A DNA stretch of 64,000 nucleotides, from NCBI RefSeq assembly GCF_945956895.1, contig NZ_CAMFJF010000002.1:186001-250000 (forward strand), given 5' to 3'. This document shows positions 49,343-58,241 of this stretch, piece after piece; position 1 is the first letter of the stretch; every line of letters starts with the position of its first letter. A program made the position numbers and the translations under genes. Source of the DNA: an uncultured Allobosea sp. (GTDB lineage: Bacteria > Pseudomonadota > Alphaproteobacteria > Rhizobiales > Beijerinckiaceae). The notes under the pieces are model-generated. The model was given only the letters and a program-made list of their open reading frames with translations, was not told the DNA's origin and made no database searches.

Positions 49343-49897
49343 CTAAAGACTCAGCCGCTCGACCACATCCTGCACGATCGCGTCCTTGGTGTCCTCGACC
49401 GAGACGACCAGTGGCTTCTCGTCGTCACCCGGCTCTTCCAACGCAGCGAACTGGCTGTCGAGCAGGGCCGGCGGCATGAAATGGTGCTGGCGGGCGGCCA
49501 TGCGGCGGCCGATCAGCTCGCGCGAGCCCTTGAGATAGACCAGCGCGACATCCGGCCTGTCACCGACGATCACCTGCCGATAGGCCCGCTTCAGCGCCGA
49601 GCAGGTGACGATGCCGTGCTCGCCCTTGGCCCGGAGATCGTCGATCCAGGCCGCAATCGCGGCGAGCCAGGGCTTGCGATCGTCGTCGTTCAGCGGCGTG
49701 CCGCCCGCCATCTTGGCGACGTTCTCGGGCGGATGGAAGGAATCGGCGTCGCGGAAGGGCCAGCCGAGGCGCTCAGCCAATCGCTCGCCGAGCGAGGTCT
49801 TGCCGGAGCTGGCGACGCCCATGACGACAATGACGGCTGGACGGCCGCCGCTTGTTGGCCCTGCCACGGTCTCAGCCCTGCTTCTTGGGTTCGACAT
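49343..49897 (-). CDS. gntK: Gluconokinase
   Basis: 184 residues. P-loop [20 protein letters not shown], then the gluconokinase signature [20 protein letters not shown] and [27 protein letters not shown] and [19 protein letters not shown]. It phosphorylates gluconate to 6-phosphogluconate. The chosen start overlaps gnd by 26 bases; a GTG at 49867 after the gnd stop is an alternative. Pairing with gnd makes a two-gene gluconate-to-ribulose-5-phosphate module. Confidence 0.9.
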   Translation of the reverse strand: MSNPRSRAETVAGPTSGGRPAVIVVMGVASSGKTSLGERLAERLGWPFRDADSFHPPENVAKMAGGTPLNDDDRKPWLAAIAAWIDDLRAKGEHGIVTCSALKRAYRQVIVGDRPDVALVYLKGSRELIGRRMAARQHHFMPPALLDSQFAALEEPGDDEKPLVVSVEDTKDAIVQDVVERLSL

Positions 49898-50858
49898 GGC
49901 CGCCGAAGCCGGCGCGCATCGCCGAGAGGATCTTCTCGCCGAAGGTGTGGTCGACGCGCGAGCGGAAGCGCGCGAACAGCGCCGAGGTCAGCACCTCGGC
50001 CGGGGTCGCGGTCTCGACGGCGGCATCGACGGTCCAGCGGCCCTCGCCGGAATCCGAGACGTTGCCGGTATAGGAGGAGAGTTCCTCGTCGGCGGCCAAT
50101 GCCTCGGCCGTCAGGTCGAGCAGCCAGGAGGTGACGACCGAACCGCGGCGCCAGACCTCGGCGATCTCGGCCACGTCGAAATCGAAGCCGTATTCGGCCG
50201 GCAGGCCTTCCTTGGCCGAGGCGTTGCGCAGCAGGTCGAAGCCCTCGGCGAAGGCCTGCATCATGCCGTACTCGATGCCGTTATGGATCATCTTGACGAA
50301 ATGGCCGGCGCCGGTCGGGCCGCAATGGAGATAGCCCTGCTCGCTCGTCGGGTTGCGGCCCTCGCGATGCTTGGTCGGCTCGATCTCGCCCTTGCCGGGC
50401 GCCAGCGTCGCGAAGATCGGCTCCAGCCGATCGAAGGCCGTCTTGTCGCCGCCGATCATCAGGCAATAGCCGCGATCGAGGCCGTGGACGCCGCCGGAGG
50501 TGCCGATATCCATGTAGTGGATGCCCTTGGCGCCAAGCTCCTTGCCGCGGCGGACATCGTCCTTCCAGAAGGCGTTGCCGCCGTCGATCAGCGTATCGCC
50601 CGCGCCGACGAGGCCGGCGAGCTCGGCCAGCGTCGCCTCGGTGATCTTGCCGGCCGGCAGCATCACCCAGATGGCGCGCGGCGCCTTCAGCTTGGCGACC
50701 ATGTCCTTGAGGTCCGCCGCGACGGTGGCGCCATCGGCGGCGAGGGCCTGGCCCGGCTTCGGATCCCGGTCGTAGACCACGCATTCATGGCCGGCGCGCA
50801 TCAGCCGGCGCACGATATTGCCCCCCATACGGCCGAGGCCAATCACTCCAAGCTGCAT
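49872..50858 (-). CDS. gnd: 6-phosphogluconate dehydrogenase, decarboxylating (short YqeC/GndA-type)
   Basis: 328 residues from the ATG at 50858, with GGAG eight bases upstream; a GTG at 50867 is an alternative. The Rossmann motif is [20 protein letters not shown]. The substrate motif is [20 protein letters not shown], and [20 protein letters not shown] carries the catalytic Lys. It is the short (~330 residue) class that uses NAD, as in many alphaproteobacteria. It oxidatively decarboxylates 6-phosphogluconate to ribulose 5-phosphate. Confidence 0.9.
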   Translation of the reverse strand: MQLGVIGLGRMGGNIVRRLMRAGHECVVYDRDPKPGQALAADGATVAADLKDMVAKLKAPRAIWVMLPAGKITEATLAELAGLVGAGDTLIDGGNAFWKDDVRRGKELGAKGIHYMDIGTSGGVHGLDRGYCLMIGGDKTAFDRLEPIFATLAPGKGEIEPTKHREGRNPTSEQGYLHCGPTGAGHFVKMIHNGIEYGMMQAFAEGFDLLRNASAKEGLPAEYGFDFDVAEIAEVWRRGSVVTSWLLDLTAEALAADEELSSYTGNVSDSGEGRWTVDAAVETATPAEVLTSALFARFRSRVDHTFGEKILSAMRAGFGGHVEPKKQG

Positions 50859-50937
50859 GTCAGACACTCCGTGAAGCCGGCTTTCGCTGCTTCAAGCATG
50901 GAGCCTGCCGGCGGGGCAAGCCAGCGCGACGCAGGGC

Positions 50938-51807
50938 TCAGCCCCGGATTTGCCGCTGCAAGGCCCGCCAACGCCCCGGCGTGACGCCATAGGCGCGGCG
51001 GAACTGACGGGTCAGATGACTCTGGTCGGCGAAGCCGCAGGCGAAGGCCGTGTCGGCCGGGGACATGCTCTCCGCCAGCATGCGGCGGGCGCGATCCAGG
51101 CGGCGCATCACGAGGTAGTTATAGGGGCTGGTGCCGAAGGCCGCGCGGAACTGGCGCGCCAAGGTGAAGCGATCGAACCCGGTCACGGTTTCGAGCCCGC
51201 TGGAATCGACGGCCTCCGTCGCATGGGCATCGAGATAGTCGCGGGCGCGCTCCAGCGCCGGGGCGTCGAGCCGAGATGAACCGGCGCGGCAGGCCGAAGG
51301 ATCGAGTGCGAACAAGACCTGCGCGAGCCGCTCGACCAGATCGTCGACCGCCAGCGGATCGAGCGGCTGGTCGAGATCGCGCAGCGCACGGGCTATCGCG
51401 GCGACGAGGCGCGGCTCCTGCGAAACGGCTGTGGATATGAAGGGCAAGGCGCAGCCGCCCTCGCCCATCGCCTGCCGGATCAGGCGCGGCGCGACATAGA
51501 GCATGCGGTAGCGGAAGCCGGTTTCGATACCGGAGCGGCCGTTATGGACCTCGTCGGGATGCAGGACGATGGCGTGGCCACCGAGGCTGTCGCGCCTCGC
51601 GCCGCGATAATCGAAGGACTGCACGCCCGACAGCGTCAGCCCGAAAGCATAGGTGTCATGGCGGTGCGGGTCATAGGCATAGCCCCGGAAGAACGCCTCC
51701 ATGCGCTCGATGCCATCAGCGCCGGCGCCGAGCCGGACCCAGTCCTGCTCCGGCCCGCACGATCGTTCAAGACGGGCCTTCCCGGCCTCGGTTAGCGATG
51801 CATCCAT
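50938..51807 (-). CDS. AraC-family transcriptional regulator (cupin sensor domain)
   Basis: 289 residues. The N-terminal cupin-like sensor (YDPHRHDTYAFGLTLSGVQ, HPDEVHNGRSG) is joined to a C-terminal double helix-turn-helix (GFDRFTLARQFRAAFGTSPY, MSPADTAFACGFADQSHLTR, FRRAYGVTPGRWR). The start codon shares CATG with the divergent DUF2000 start at 51806. Regulates unknown targets; often controls an adjacent transporter or exporter gene. Confidence 0.85.
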   Translation of the reverse strand: MDASLTEAGKARLERSCGPEQDWVRLGAGADGIERMEAFFRGYAYDPHRHDTYAFGLTLSGVQSFDYRGARRDSLGGHAIVLHPDEVHNGRSGIETGFRYRMLYVAPRLIRQAMGEGGCALPFISTAVSQEPRLVAAIARALRDLDQPLDPLAVDDLVERLAQVLFALDPSACRAGSSRLDAPALERARDYLDAHATEAVDSSGLETVTGFDRFTLARQFRAAFGTSPYNYLVMRRLDRARRMLAESMSPADTAFACGFADQSHLTRQFRRAYGVTPGRWRALQRQIRG

Positions 51808-52216
51808 GCGTTACGATACCAAGATCGCCATCGTGGTTCGCGATGATCTCGCAACCTGGCAAAAACTCAATATCGCCAGCTTCCTGGCCGGCGGGCTCGT
51901 CGGATCCTCCCCGGAACTCGCGGGCGAACCCTATCAGGATGCTTCCGGCCGCTTCTACGGGCCGCTGATCCGCCAGCCCGTCCTGATCTTCGGGGCGAGC
52001 CCCGTGGAACTCACCAACGTGCTCCTGCGAGCACAGCAGCGCGGCGTCAGGCCGCATCTCTATACCAAAGACCTGTTCGCAACCGGCAACGATATCGACA
52101 ACCGCGCCGCCGTCGCCGCGGTAGCGACGGGTGCGCTCGACCTCGTCGGCCTCGGGCTCCACGCCGAGCGCAAGGAGATCGACAAGATCGCCAAGGGGTT
52201 GAAGCTGCACGGATAA
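51806..52216 (+). CDS. DUF2000-family protein
   Basis: 136 residues from the ATG at 51806. It begins MRYDTKIAIVVRDDLATWQK, followed by LNIASFLAGGLVGSSPELAG and GPLIRQPVLIFGASPVELTN, which match DUF2000 (peptidyl-tRNA-hydrolase-like fold). The end AVATGALDLVGLGLHAERKE is also typical. It is divergent from the AraC gene. DUF2000 genes commonly neighbour AraC regulators; function is unknown. Confidence 0.82.
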   Translation: MRYDTKIAIVVRDDLATWQKLNIASFLAGGLVGSSPELAGEPYQDASGRFYGPLIRQPVLIFGASPVELTNVLLRAQQRGVRPHLYTKDLFATGNDIDNRAAVAAVATGALDLVGLGLHAERKEIDKIAKGLKLHG

Positions 52217-52399
52217 GCTGTGCCCGCCCCGCAGACTTCGCTGCCTCATTCCTGTGCAACGCAAGAGCCGCACCCCGCATTCACGGCCCCGGAACGCGAC
52301 TTTGGTCGGTGTTATCCAGCGCATTTTTTGGCATTTACGAGTCTGGGAGAATCGCCTTAGCCTCCTTCTTGTCGGTAACAACTGAAAGGAGGTGATCCA

Positions 52400-52477
52400 G
52401 TGTCTCATTGTCATCAACCGCTGGTGCAGAGCGGGCGGACCTGGACCTCTTCTTGCTGGGGTTTCTATTCCGCGTGA
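52400..52477 (+). CDS. Short ORF behind a perfect Shine-Dalgarno sequence
   Basis: 25 codons from GTG (SHCHQPLVQSGR then TWTSSCWGFYSA). AAAGGAGGTGATCC at 52385-52398 is fully complementary to the 3' end of 16S rRNA and ends one base before the start. CCTCCTT at 52361-52367 can pair with the AAGGAGG, with TTGT/ACAA pairing inside, so the site could be hidden in a hairpin. A strong terminator follows at 52525. Whether the peptide has a role or translation itself is the signal is open. Cys, His and Trp are over-represented. Confidence 0.5.
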   Translation: MSHCHQPLVQSGRTWTSSCWGFYSA

Positions 52478-52524
52478 GTTTTCGCACCTTCAGATCCGGT
52501 TCGCCGGGTCGCGGTTCGGCAATG

Positions 52525-52560
52525 GAAGGGCTGCCCGCAAGGGCGGCCCTTCTCGCTTTT
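52525..52560 (+). terminator. Terminator of the short transcript
   Basis: GAAGGGCTGCCC-GCAA-GGGCGGCCCTTC, a 12-bp stem with one mismatch, followed by TCGCTTTT. It ends a transcript of about 200 nt that begins upstream of 52360. Nothing else was seen in 52217-52648. Confidence 0.7.
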
Positions 52561-52648
52561 ATAGCTCCAATGCTGGCGCATGGCCGCAAGCCGTGGCAGA
52601 CAGGCGGCGTGTCACGCTTTTCCCTGCCCAATATCCCGAGTGCCGGCC

Positions 52649-54985
52649 GTGTCCGTTCCTGAGCCGAGCCGCGAGGCCATTCTCGACTTCATCGAGGAAG
52701 AGCGCGCTGCCGGCCGCGAGGTCGGCCGGCGCGAGATCGCCAAGGCCTTCGGGCTCGATGGCGGCGGCAAAATCTGGCTGAAGCGCCTGCTCAAGGAAAT
52801 GGAGCAGGAGGGCGAGATCGGCGGCGATGGCGAGGAACGCCCGGTCCACCCGCGCGGCGCATTGCCGCCCGTGCTGCTCTCCGAGATCAAGCGCCGCGAC
52901 CGTGAGGGCGACCTCATCGCCCAGCCGCTGGAATGGGACGAGGCCGAGAACGGCGCCCCGCCGCAGATTCTCGTCGAGCGCACCCGCGAGGGACGGCGCA
53001 AGGACAAGTCGGCTGCCCCGGCGCCGGGCGTCGGCGACCAGGTCATCCTCAAGCTGACGCGGCTGCGCGGCGTCGAAGGCTTCGGCTATTCTGGCCGCGT
53101 GCTCAAGGTGATGGGCAAGGCCAAGGCCGCCGTGCTCGGCATCTTCCGCGCCCTGCCCGACGGCTCCGGTCGACTGATCCCGATCGACAAGAAGGCGCTG
53201 GGGCGCGAGGCCATCATTCCGAAGGGCCGCACGGCTGAGGCGCAGGACGGCGATCTCGTCTCGGTCTCATTGCGCCGCGAGACCCGCTTCGGCCCGCCCG
53301 AGGCGCATGTGCGCGAGCGGCTGGGCTCGATCAAGTCGGAGCGTGCCGTCAGCCTGATCGCGATCCACGCCCATGGCATTCCGCACGAATTCCCACCCGC
53401 CGCGCTTCAGGAAGCAGCGAACGCGCCGCTTGCCACGCTGAAGGGGCGCGAGGACTGGCGCGATCTGCCGCTCGTCACCATCGATCCGGCCGACGCCAAG
53501 GACCATGACGACGCGGTCCATGCCGTGCCGGACGAGGACCCCGCCAATCCCGGCGGCTTTGTCGTGACCGTCGCCATCGCCGATGTCGCGGCCTATGTGA
53601 CGCCCGGCTCGGCGCTCGACCGCGAGGCGCTGGAGCGCGGCAACTCGGTCTATTTCCCCGACCGTGTCGTGCCGATGCTGCCGGAGCGGATCTCGAACGA
53701 TCTCTGTTCGCTGCGCGAGCATGAGGACCGGCCGGCGCTCGCCGTCCGGCTCGTGCTCAAGGCCGACGGCTCGAAGAAGGGCCATTCCTTCCACCGCGTG
53801 CTGATGCGCTCGGCGGCGAAGCTCTCCTACCAGCAGGCGCAAGCCGCCATCGACGGGCAGGCGGACGAGAAGACCGCGCCGATCCGCGAGAGCGTGCTGA
53901 TGCCGCTCTGGGCGGCCTATGGCATCGCGGCTCGCGCCCGCGACCAGCGCCAGCCGCTCGAACTCGACCTGCCCGAACGCAAGCTGATCCTGAAACCCGA
54001 CGGCTCGGTCGATCGCGTCATCGTGCCGGACAGGCTGGCGGCGCATCGGCTGATCGAGGAATTCATGATCCTCGCCAATGTCGCCGCGGCCGAGACGCTG
54101 GAGAAAGCCGGGAGCCTCTTGATCTATCGCTGCCATGACGAGCCCTCGCTGGAGAAGATGCGGGCGCTCGGCGAGGTGCTGGCCTCGATCGGCATCAAGC
54201 TGCCGCAGGACGGGGCGCTGCGGCCCGTGCTGTTCAACCGCATCCTGGCGATGATCAAGGGCTCGGAGAACGAAACCCTGATCAACGAGGTCGTGCTGCG
54301 CACGCAGGCCCAGGCCGAGTATGTCGCCGAGAATTACGGGCATTTCGGCCTGAACCTGCGCCGCTACGCCCATTTCACCTCGCCGATCCGGCGCTATGCC
54401 GACCTGATCGTGCATCGCGCGCTGATCACGGCGCTGAAGCTCGGCGATGACGGCCTGCCGAGGAGCGCGACGCTTGCGGAGCTGCGCGAGGTCGCGACCC
54501 GCATCTCGGCGGCCGAGCGACGCGCCATGGCTGCCGAGCGCGAGACGACCGATCGCTTGATCGCCCATTTCCTCGCCGGCCAGATCGGCGCGAGCTTCGA
54601 CGGGCGCGTCGGTGGCGTCACCCGCGCCGGGCTGTTCGTGAAGCTCGACGGCACCGGCGCCGACGGCTTCGTCCCGGCCTCGACGCTGGGCGGCGACTAT
54701 TACCGCTACGACGAGGCGGCCCATGCCCTGATCGGCGAGCGCACCGGCGAGAGCTGGCGCCTCGGCGACCGGGTCCATGTCAAGCTGGTCGAGGCGGCGC
54801 CCGTCGCTGGCGCTTTGCGCTTCGAGATTCTCTCGGCCGGGCGGAAGATGACGACGGGCGGTGCCGGCAGGCGGCGCGGCGGCGGAGCGCCGTTCGGAGC
54901 GAACCGGCCGGCGGCCAGCTTCGGCAAGAAGAGCAAGCCGGGCTGGTCCAAAACCGGCAAAGGCAAGCCTGGCAAGAGGCGATGA
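52649..54985 (+). CDS. rnr: Ribonuclease R
   Basis: 778 residues from a GTG at 52649 (start uncertain; an upstream ATG at 52580 lies past the terminator). An N-terminal helix-turn-helix (EAILDFIEEERAAGREVGRR) and cold-shock region precede the RNB nuclease domain with VTIDPADAKDHDDAVHAVPD, LRRYAHFTSPIRRYADLIVH and FPDRVVPMLPERISNDLCSL. An S1 domain (GRVGGVTRAGLFVKLDGTGA) and a basic tail (RRRGGGAPFG, KKSKPGWSKTGKGKPGKRR) follow. It degrades structured RNA 3' to 5'. The gene overlaps the DUF983 gene by four bases. Confidence 0.92.
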   Translation: MSVPEPSREAILDFIEEERAAGREVGRREIAKAFGLDGGGKIWLKRLLKEMEQEGEIGGDGEERPVHPRGALPPVLLSEIKRRDREGDLIAQPLEWDEAENGAPPQILVERTREGRRKDKSAAPAPGVGDQVILKLTRLRGVEGFGYSGRVLKVMGKAKAAVLGIFRALPDGSGRLIPIDKKALGREAIIPKGRTAEAQDGDLVSVSLRRETRFGPPEAHVRERLGSIKSERAVSLIAIHAHGIPHEFPPAALQEAANAPLATLKGREDWRDLPLVTIDPADAKDHDDAVHAVPDEDPANPGGFVVTVAIADVAAYVTPGSALDREALERGNSVYFPDRVVPMLPERISNDLCSLREHEDRPALAVRLVLKADGSKKGHSFHRVLMRSAAKLSYQQAQAAIDGQADEKTAPIRESVLMPLWAAYGIAARARDQRQPLELDLPERKLILKPDGSVDRVIVPDRLAAHRLIEEFMILANVAAAETLEKAGSLLIYRCHDEPSLEKMRALGEVLASIGIKLPQDGALRPVLFNRILAMIKGSENETLINEVVLRTQAQAEYVAENYGHFGLNLRRYAHFTSPIRRYADLIVHRALITALKLGDDGLPRSATLAELREVATRISAAERRAMAAERETTDRLIAHFLAGQIGASFDGRVGGVTRAGLFVKLDGTGADGFVPASTLGGDYYRYDEAAHALIGERTGESWRLGDRVHVKLVEAAPVAGALRFEILSAGRKMTTGGAGRRRGGGAPFGANRPAASFGKKSKPGWSKTGKGKPGKRR

Positions 54986-55428
54986 TGGGCGTCCAGATCC
55001 ACAGTGCCGACGGGCATCTCGAAGAGCGCGACTGGCGCCAGGCGGTGACGCGCGGCTTGCGCGGCCGCTGCCCGCATTGCGGCCAGGGCCGGCTGTTCCG
55101 TGCCTTCCTGAAGCCGGTCGACGCCTGCGAAGTCTGCGGCGAGGACCTGCATCACCAGCGCGCTGACGACCTGCCGCCCTATATCGTCATCACCATCGTC
55201 GGGCACATCATCGTCGGCGGCTTGCTGCTCGCGGAGAAGTTCGGCGACTGGCCGATGTGGCTGCACATGACCGTCTGGCCGCTTCTCACCATCGTCCTGT
55301 CCTTCGCGCTGATGCAGCCTGTAAAGGGCGGCGTCGTCGGCCTGCAATGGGCCGTGCGCATGCATGGCTTCGGCGGCGAGCCCGACCGGCCCGAGCGCCA
55401 GCCTTTGCCTCCTTCGGAAACACGCTGA
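54982..55428 (+). CDS. DUF983 membrane protein with two CxxC motifs
   Basis: 148 residues. The N-terminal zinc-finger-like pair RGRCPHCGQGRLF and DACEVCGEDLHHQRADDLPP is followed by two membrane segments (YIVITIVGHIIVGGLLLAE and MTVWPLLTIVLSFALMQPV). It is the conserved neighbour of rnr and a NUDIX gene in alphaproteobacteria. Function unknown. The start overlaps the rnr stop and the end overlaps the NUDIX start. Confidence 0.87.
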   Translation: MMGVQIHSADGHLEERDWRQAVTRGLRGRCPHCGQGRLFRAFLKPVDACEVCGEDLHHQRADDLPPYIVITIVGHIIVGGLLLAEKFGDWPMWLHMTVWPLLTIVLSFALMQPVKGGVVGLQWAVRMHGFGGEPDRPERQPLPPSETR

Positions 55429-56162
55429 TGACCGATCACACCGTCACCCTGACCCAGGCCGAGCGGGCACGCACCAGCACCAACCAGCGTCCCAAGGACG
55501 CCGCGACCATGATGATCCTGGATCGCAGCCAGGCGCGCCCCAAGGTGCTGATGGGCAAGCGCCACGAGGGCCACAAGTTCATGCCGGGCAAATACGTCTT
55601 CCCGGGCGGGCGCGTCGATGCCGGCGATCGGCAGATGGTCGCGACCGGCGCCGTGCCGCAGATCTGCGAGGACCGGCTCGCCAAGCGCTGCCTGCGCCCC
55701 AGCGCCGGCAAGGCGCGGGCGCTGGCGATGGCCGCCATCCGCGAGACCTTCGAGGAAACCGGACTGCTCTTCGGCTCCGACGAGTTCGGCACGCCGGAAA
55801 CTACACCACCGGGAAGCTGGAGCGAGTTTGCGGCGCAGGGCGTCTATCCCGATCTTTCGGCCGTGACCTTCGTTGCGCGCGCGATCACCCCACCGCGCCG
55901 GCCGAAGCGATTCGACACCCGCTTCTTCGCGATAGACGCCTCGGCCGTCGCCAAACGCATCGACGGCATCATCGGCCCCGATTCGGAGCTGGTCGACCTG
56001 GTCTGGGTCGATTTCGACGAGGCCAAGCAGCTCGACCTGCCCACGATCACCAAGGTGATCATTCAGGAGGTCGAAGCCCGGATCGATGCCGGTTTTGCGC
56101 CCTATCTGCCCGTCCCGTTCTATTGGGAGAAGCGCGGCAGCTTCGTGCGCGAGGAGCTCTAA
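55428..56162 (+). CDS. NUDIX-family hydrolase
   Basis: 244 residues from the ATG at 55428, overlapping the DUF983 stop. The protein starts TDHTVTLTQAERARTSTNQR, then VLMGKRHEGHKFMPGKYVFP followed by GGRVDAGD. The NUDIX helix is split by an insertion: MAAIRETFEETGLLFG supplies the REx2EExG core. Family length is unusual because of an insertion between the G and RExxEE blocks (about residues 65-105). It hydrolyses a nucleoside-diphosphate-linked or CoA-like substrate, not identifiable here. Confidence 0.85.
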   Translation: MTDHTVTLTQAERARTSTNQRPKDAATMMILDRSQARPKVLMGKRHEGHKFMPGKYVFPGGRVDAGDRQMVATGAVPQICEDRLAKRCLRPSAGKARALAMAAIRETFEETGLLFGSDEFGTPETTPPGSWSEFAAQGVYPDLSAVTFVARAITPPRRPKRFDTRFFAIDASAVAKRIDGIIGPDSELVDLVWVDFDEAKQLDLPTITKVIIQEVEARIDAGFAPYLPVPFYWEKRGSFVREEL

Positions 56163-56303
56163 AGCTGCCTCGCGCGCGCCAGAGCTATTCTTCCTTGACT
56201 TCGCCGGCCCTTTGCGGCATTCCCCGCGCTGACGGTTTGCCGGGTTCGCCCGGCCATTTTCTTTTCCGAGGGCCACCGGCCCGCATGGTTCGAGGATAGA
56301 CCC

Positions 56304-56471
56304 ATGGCCAAGGCCGTGACGATCAAGATCAAACTGCTTTCGACCGCCGACACCGGCTTCTTCTACGTGACGAAGAAGAACTCGCGCACGATGACCGAGA
56401 AGATGTCGAAGAAGAAGTATGACCCCGTCGCGCGCAAGCACGTCGAGTTCAAGGAAACCAAGATCAAGTGA
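56304..56471 (+). CDS. rpmG: 50S ribosomal protein L33
   Basis: 55 residues: [20 protein letters not shown] and the ending VEFKETKIK are diagnostic of L33. The [20 protein letters not shown] segment lacks zinc Cys, so it is the C-minus form. It is followed by a terminator 30 bp downstream. Confidence 0.97.
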   Translation: MAKAVTIKIKLLSTADTGFFYVTKKNSRTMTEKMSKKKYDPVARKHVEFKETKIK

Positions 56472-56501
56472 GGCTTGGCCTCGCGATCTGACTTCGCTTT
56501 G

Positions 56502-56528
56502 AAAAACCGCCCTTTCGGGCGGTTTTTT
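56502..56528 (+). terminator. Rho-independent terminator of rpmG
   Basis: AAAACCGCCC-TTTC-GGGCGGTTTTTT, a 6-bp GC stem extended by A-T pairs and a T tract. Confidence 0.85.
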
Positions 56529-56567
56529 CGTTTTGGGCGGACCATTTAGATATACCTTGGATCTGCG

Positions 56568-56668
56568 GCGTCATCCTGGGCTTGCCCCGGGATCCATCGT
56601 AAGGCTCCGGAGCTCTGTGATGGATCCCGGATCGGCGCTGCTGCGCAGCTTGTCCGGGATGACGCGGT
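56568..56668. repeat. Palindromic intergenic repeat, GATCCCGG family, copy E
   Basis: CGTCATCCTGGGCTTGCCCC and GGGATCCATCG on the left; GATGGATCCCGGATCGGCGC and CTTGTCCGGGATGACGCG on the right. It lies between rpmG and the I78 gene (convergent). Confidence 0.75.
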
Positions 56669-56678
56669 CGGACCCTGT

Positions 56679-56996
56679 CTATCCGCAATACGCCCGAACG
56701 ATCTTGCCGGTCTTCGGATCGGTCTCGATGGTCAGGCGCTCCCGGCGGTAATCCATCGTCACCCCCTGCCCCGGCCGGATCTGCCGCACGACGGTCGCTC
56801 CGGTGATCTGCTGCGCCTCGGCATCGTCGATGCGAGCCTTGCCTGCCAGCGTCTCGGCCGCATCCTCCCGGCATTGACCGGGCAAGCCGGGCGCGGCCGT
56901 GACCACCGCGTCCTGCTGTGCATCGCTCTGGCAAGCCGCCAGGGTCAACGCGGCGAATGACAGGGACCCGGCCAGCCAGAATCTCCGCGCCATCAT
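56679..56996 (-). CDS. I78-family peptidase-inhibitor-like lipoprotein
   Basis: 105 residues from the ATG at 56996 (a second ATG follows directly). The lipobox is TLAAC at about residue 21 (MARRFWLAGSLSFAALTLAA then C). The mature part has QCREDAAETLAGKARI, then TGATVVRQIRPGQGVTMDYR and RERLTIETDPKTGKIVRAYC, the I78 potato-inhibitor-like signature ending YCG. Predicted periplasmic serine-protease inhibitor, anchored in a membrane. Confidence 0.75.
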   Translation of the reverse strand: MMARRFWLAGSLSFAALTLAACQSDAQQDAVVTAAPGLPGQCREDAAETLAGKARIDDAEAQQITGATVVRQIRPGQGVTMDYRRERLTIETDPKTGKIVRAYCG

Positions 56997-57081
56997 CGCA
57001 ACATCCCCTTTCAAGCCATCATCTCGATCGCCGGAGGCTCTACGATCACGATGCGACGCAGCCATGGCAAGAGGGCTTCAC

Positions 57082-57843
57082 TCAGGCCGCGATCCCCGCC
57101 GCCTCCGGGCTCGGCGGAAACGGGGGCAGCCATGTCGCCAGGGCGCTGCGGCCGGCTTCGGTCAATGCATAGACACCGCGCCCGGAACGTTCGAACCAGC
57201 CATAGACATTGCGGTGCAGGATCTTCTGGGCATCCGGGCAGGACGGCTTGAGATCGCGCGGGCGCTTCGGCTCCGCCGCCATCGCCGCAGCGCAAGCCAG
57301 GGCCTGTTGCCGATAGGCTGTCATGATGGGCTTGCGCGTGCCGCCGCCCATCGCCGGGTCGCCCTGGCGGCGCTTGTGCTCATCCACCAGCCGCGAGCGC
57401 CGGCGCGGGTCCTTGCGCGGCGTGGGCGCTGCCGGCGAGACAAGGATGGAGACATCGCCGGCCTTCGAGATGCCGAGCAGACCGAAGCCGAGGCGCCGGC
57501 AGAGATTGCGATAGCGCGGATCGCTCTCGCGCCCCTTGCCCCGGGCCGAGAGCTGGGCCGCCAGCCAGATCTCGTCGCCGAGGCTGAGCCGGTCCACGCC
57601 CTGCAGGATGAGTTCGAGATTGAAGCTCAGCTTCAACTCGCCGATCACCACGACGGACGGGTCGCCGTCACGAAGGCCGACGAGATCGCAAGGCCCGATC
57701 TCACCCTTCACGGTGTAGCCGAGTCCTTCGAGGAAGCGCTTGACGGGCAGATAGAGCGACGTTTCCACATCCACCTCCGGAGAGCAGGCCGCCATCTTGC
57801 TCGCCAGTCGTTTCGGAGAGGCAAACGCGGGAGGCACGGCCAT
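57082..57843 (-). CDS. DUF2161 putative PD-(D/E)xK phosphodiesterase
   Basis: 253 residues. The nuclease core is VDVETSLYLPVKRFLEGLGY, then GPCDLVGLRDGDPSVVVIGE followed by LKLSF, giving the D-x(n)-ExK triad (Asp, Glu, Lys). The second half has a winged-helix-like tail (AQKILHRNVYGWFERSGRGV, YALTEAGRSAL). This matches DUF2161. It is the last recognisable host gene before the mobile element. Confidence 0.82.
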   Translation of the reverse strand: MAVPPAFASPKRLASKMAACSPEVDVETSLYLPVKRFLEGLGYTVKGEIGPCDLVGLRDGDPSVVVIGELKLSFNLELILQGVDRLSLGDEIWLAAQLSARGKGRESDPRYRNLCRRLGFGLLGISKAGDVSILVSPAAPTPRKDPRRRSRLVDEHKRRQGDPAMGGGTRKPIMTAYRQQALACAAAMAAEPKRPRDLKPSCPDAQKILHRNVYGWFERSGRGVYALTEAGRSALATWLPPFPPSPEAAGIAA

Positions 57844-57939
57844 GGCTCAAGCGAAAAATCCACCCGCCACGGGCCTGGATGACCGGCCGATGGCGGATGG
57901 ATTTGATCTCGACGATCTATGATCAGTCCCGAGCGCAAT

Positions 57940-58241
57940 CCGAGCAGATCGCGCTATCTCCGATCACTCCCACTCGATAATTTTGGGTCAACCTAGTGCA
58001 TTGAAAAATAATGCGAAAATATTTTTTCGCATATCGAGATACCGTCTAGGCTACCGTCAGAAAAGTTCGATCTTGAAATTATTGAACTTTTTGGGCTGGC
58101 GATGAAGTTCGACATTTCGCCATCTATCGCTGGAAGCGGGAACTGCCGGCAGTTGGCATCGACTCGGTAAATGTGCTCGATGAAACAGGATTATACCGTC
58201 ACGGTCCTTGGTTGGCCATCCTCAAGGTCGGCCTCTCCAAT
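57940..58241. other. AT-rich junction region with two perfect dyads
   Basis: The 57844-58241 gap is AT-rich compared with both sides. It holds ATGCGAAAA-4 bp-TTTTCGCAT (58011-58032) and AAAAGTTC-15 bp-GAACTTTT (58061-58091). No gene or tRNA was seen. It is the likely left boundary of the mobile element; no attachment duplication could be identified within the window. Confidence 0.5.

Noticed and set aside
52335-52631. 98-codon minus-strand frame across the short-transcript region
   Set aside because: It is antisense to the Shine-Dalgarno hairpin and the terminator, has no ribosome site, and its composition matches a chance frame.
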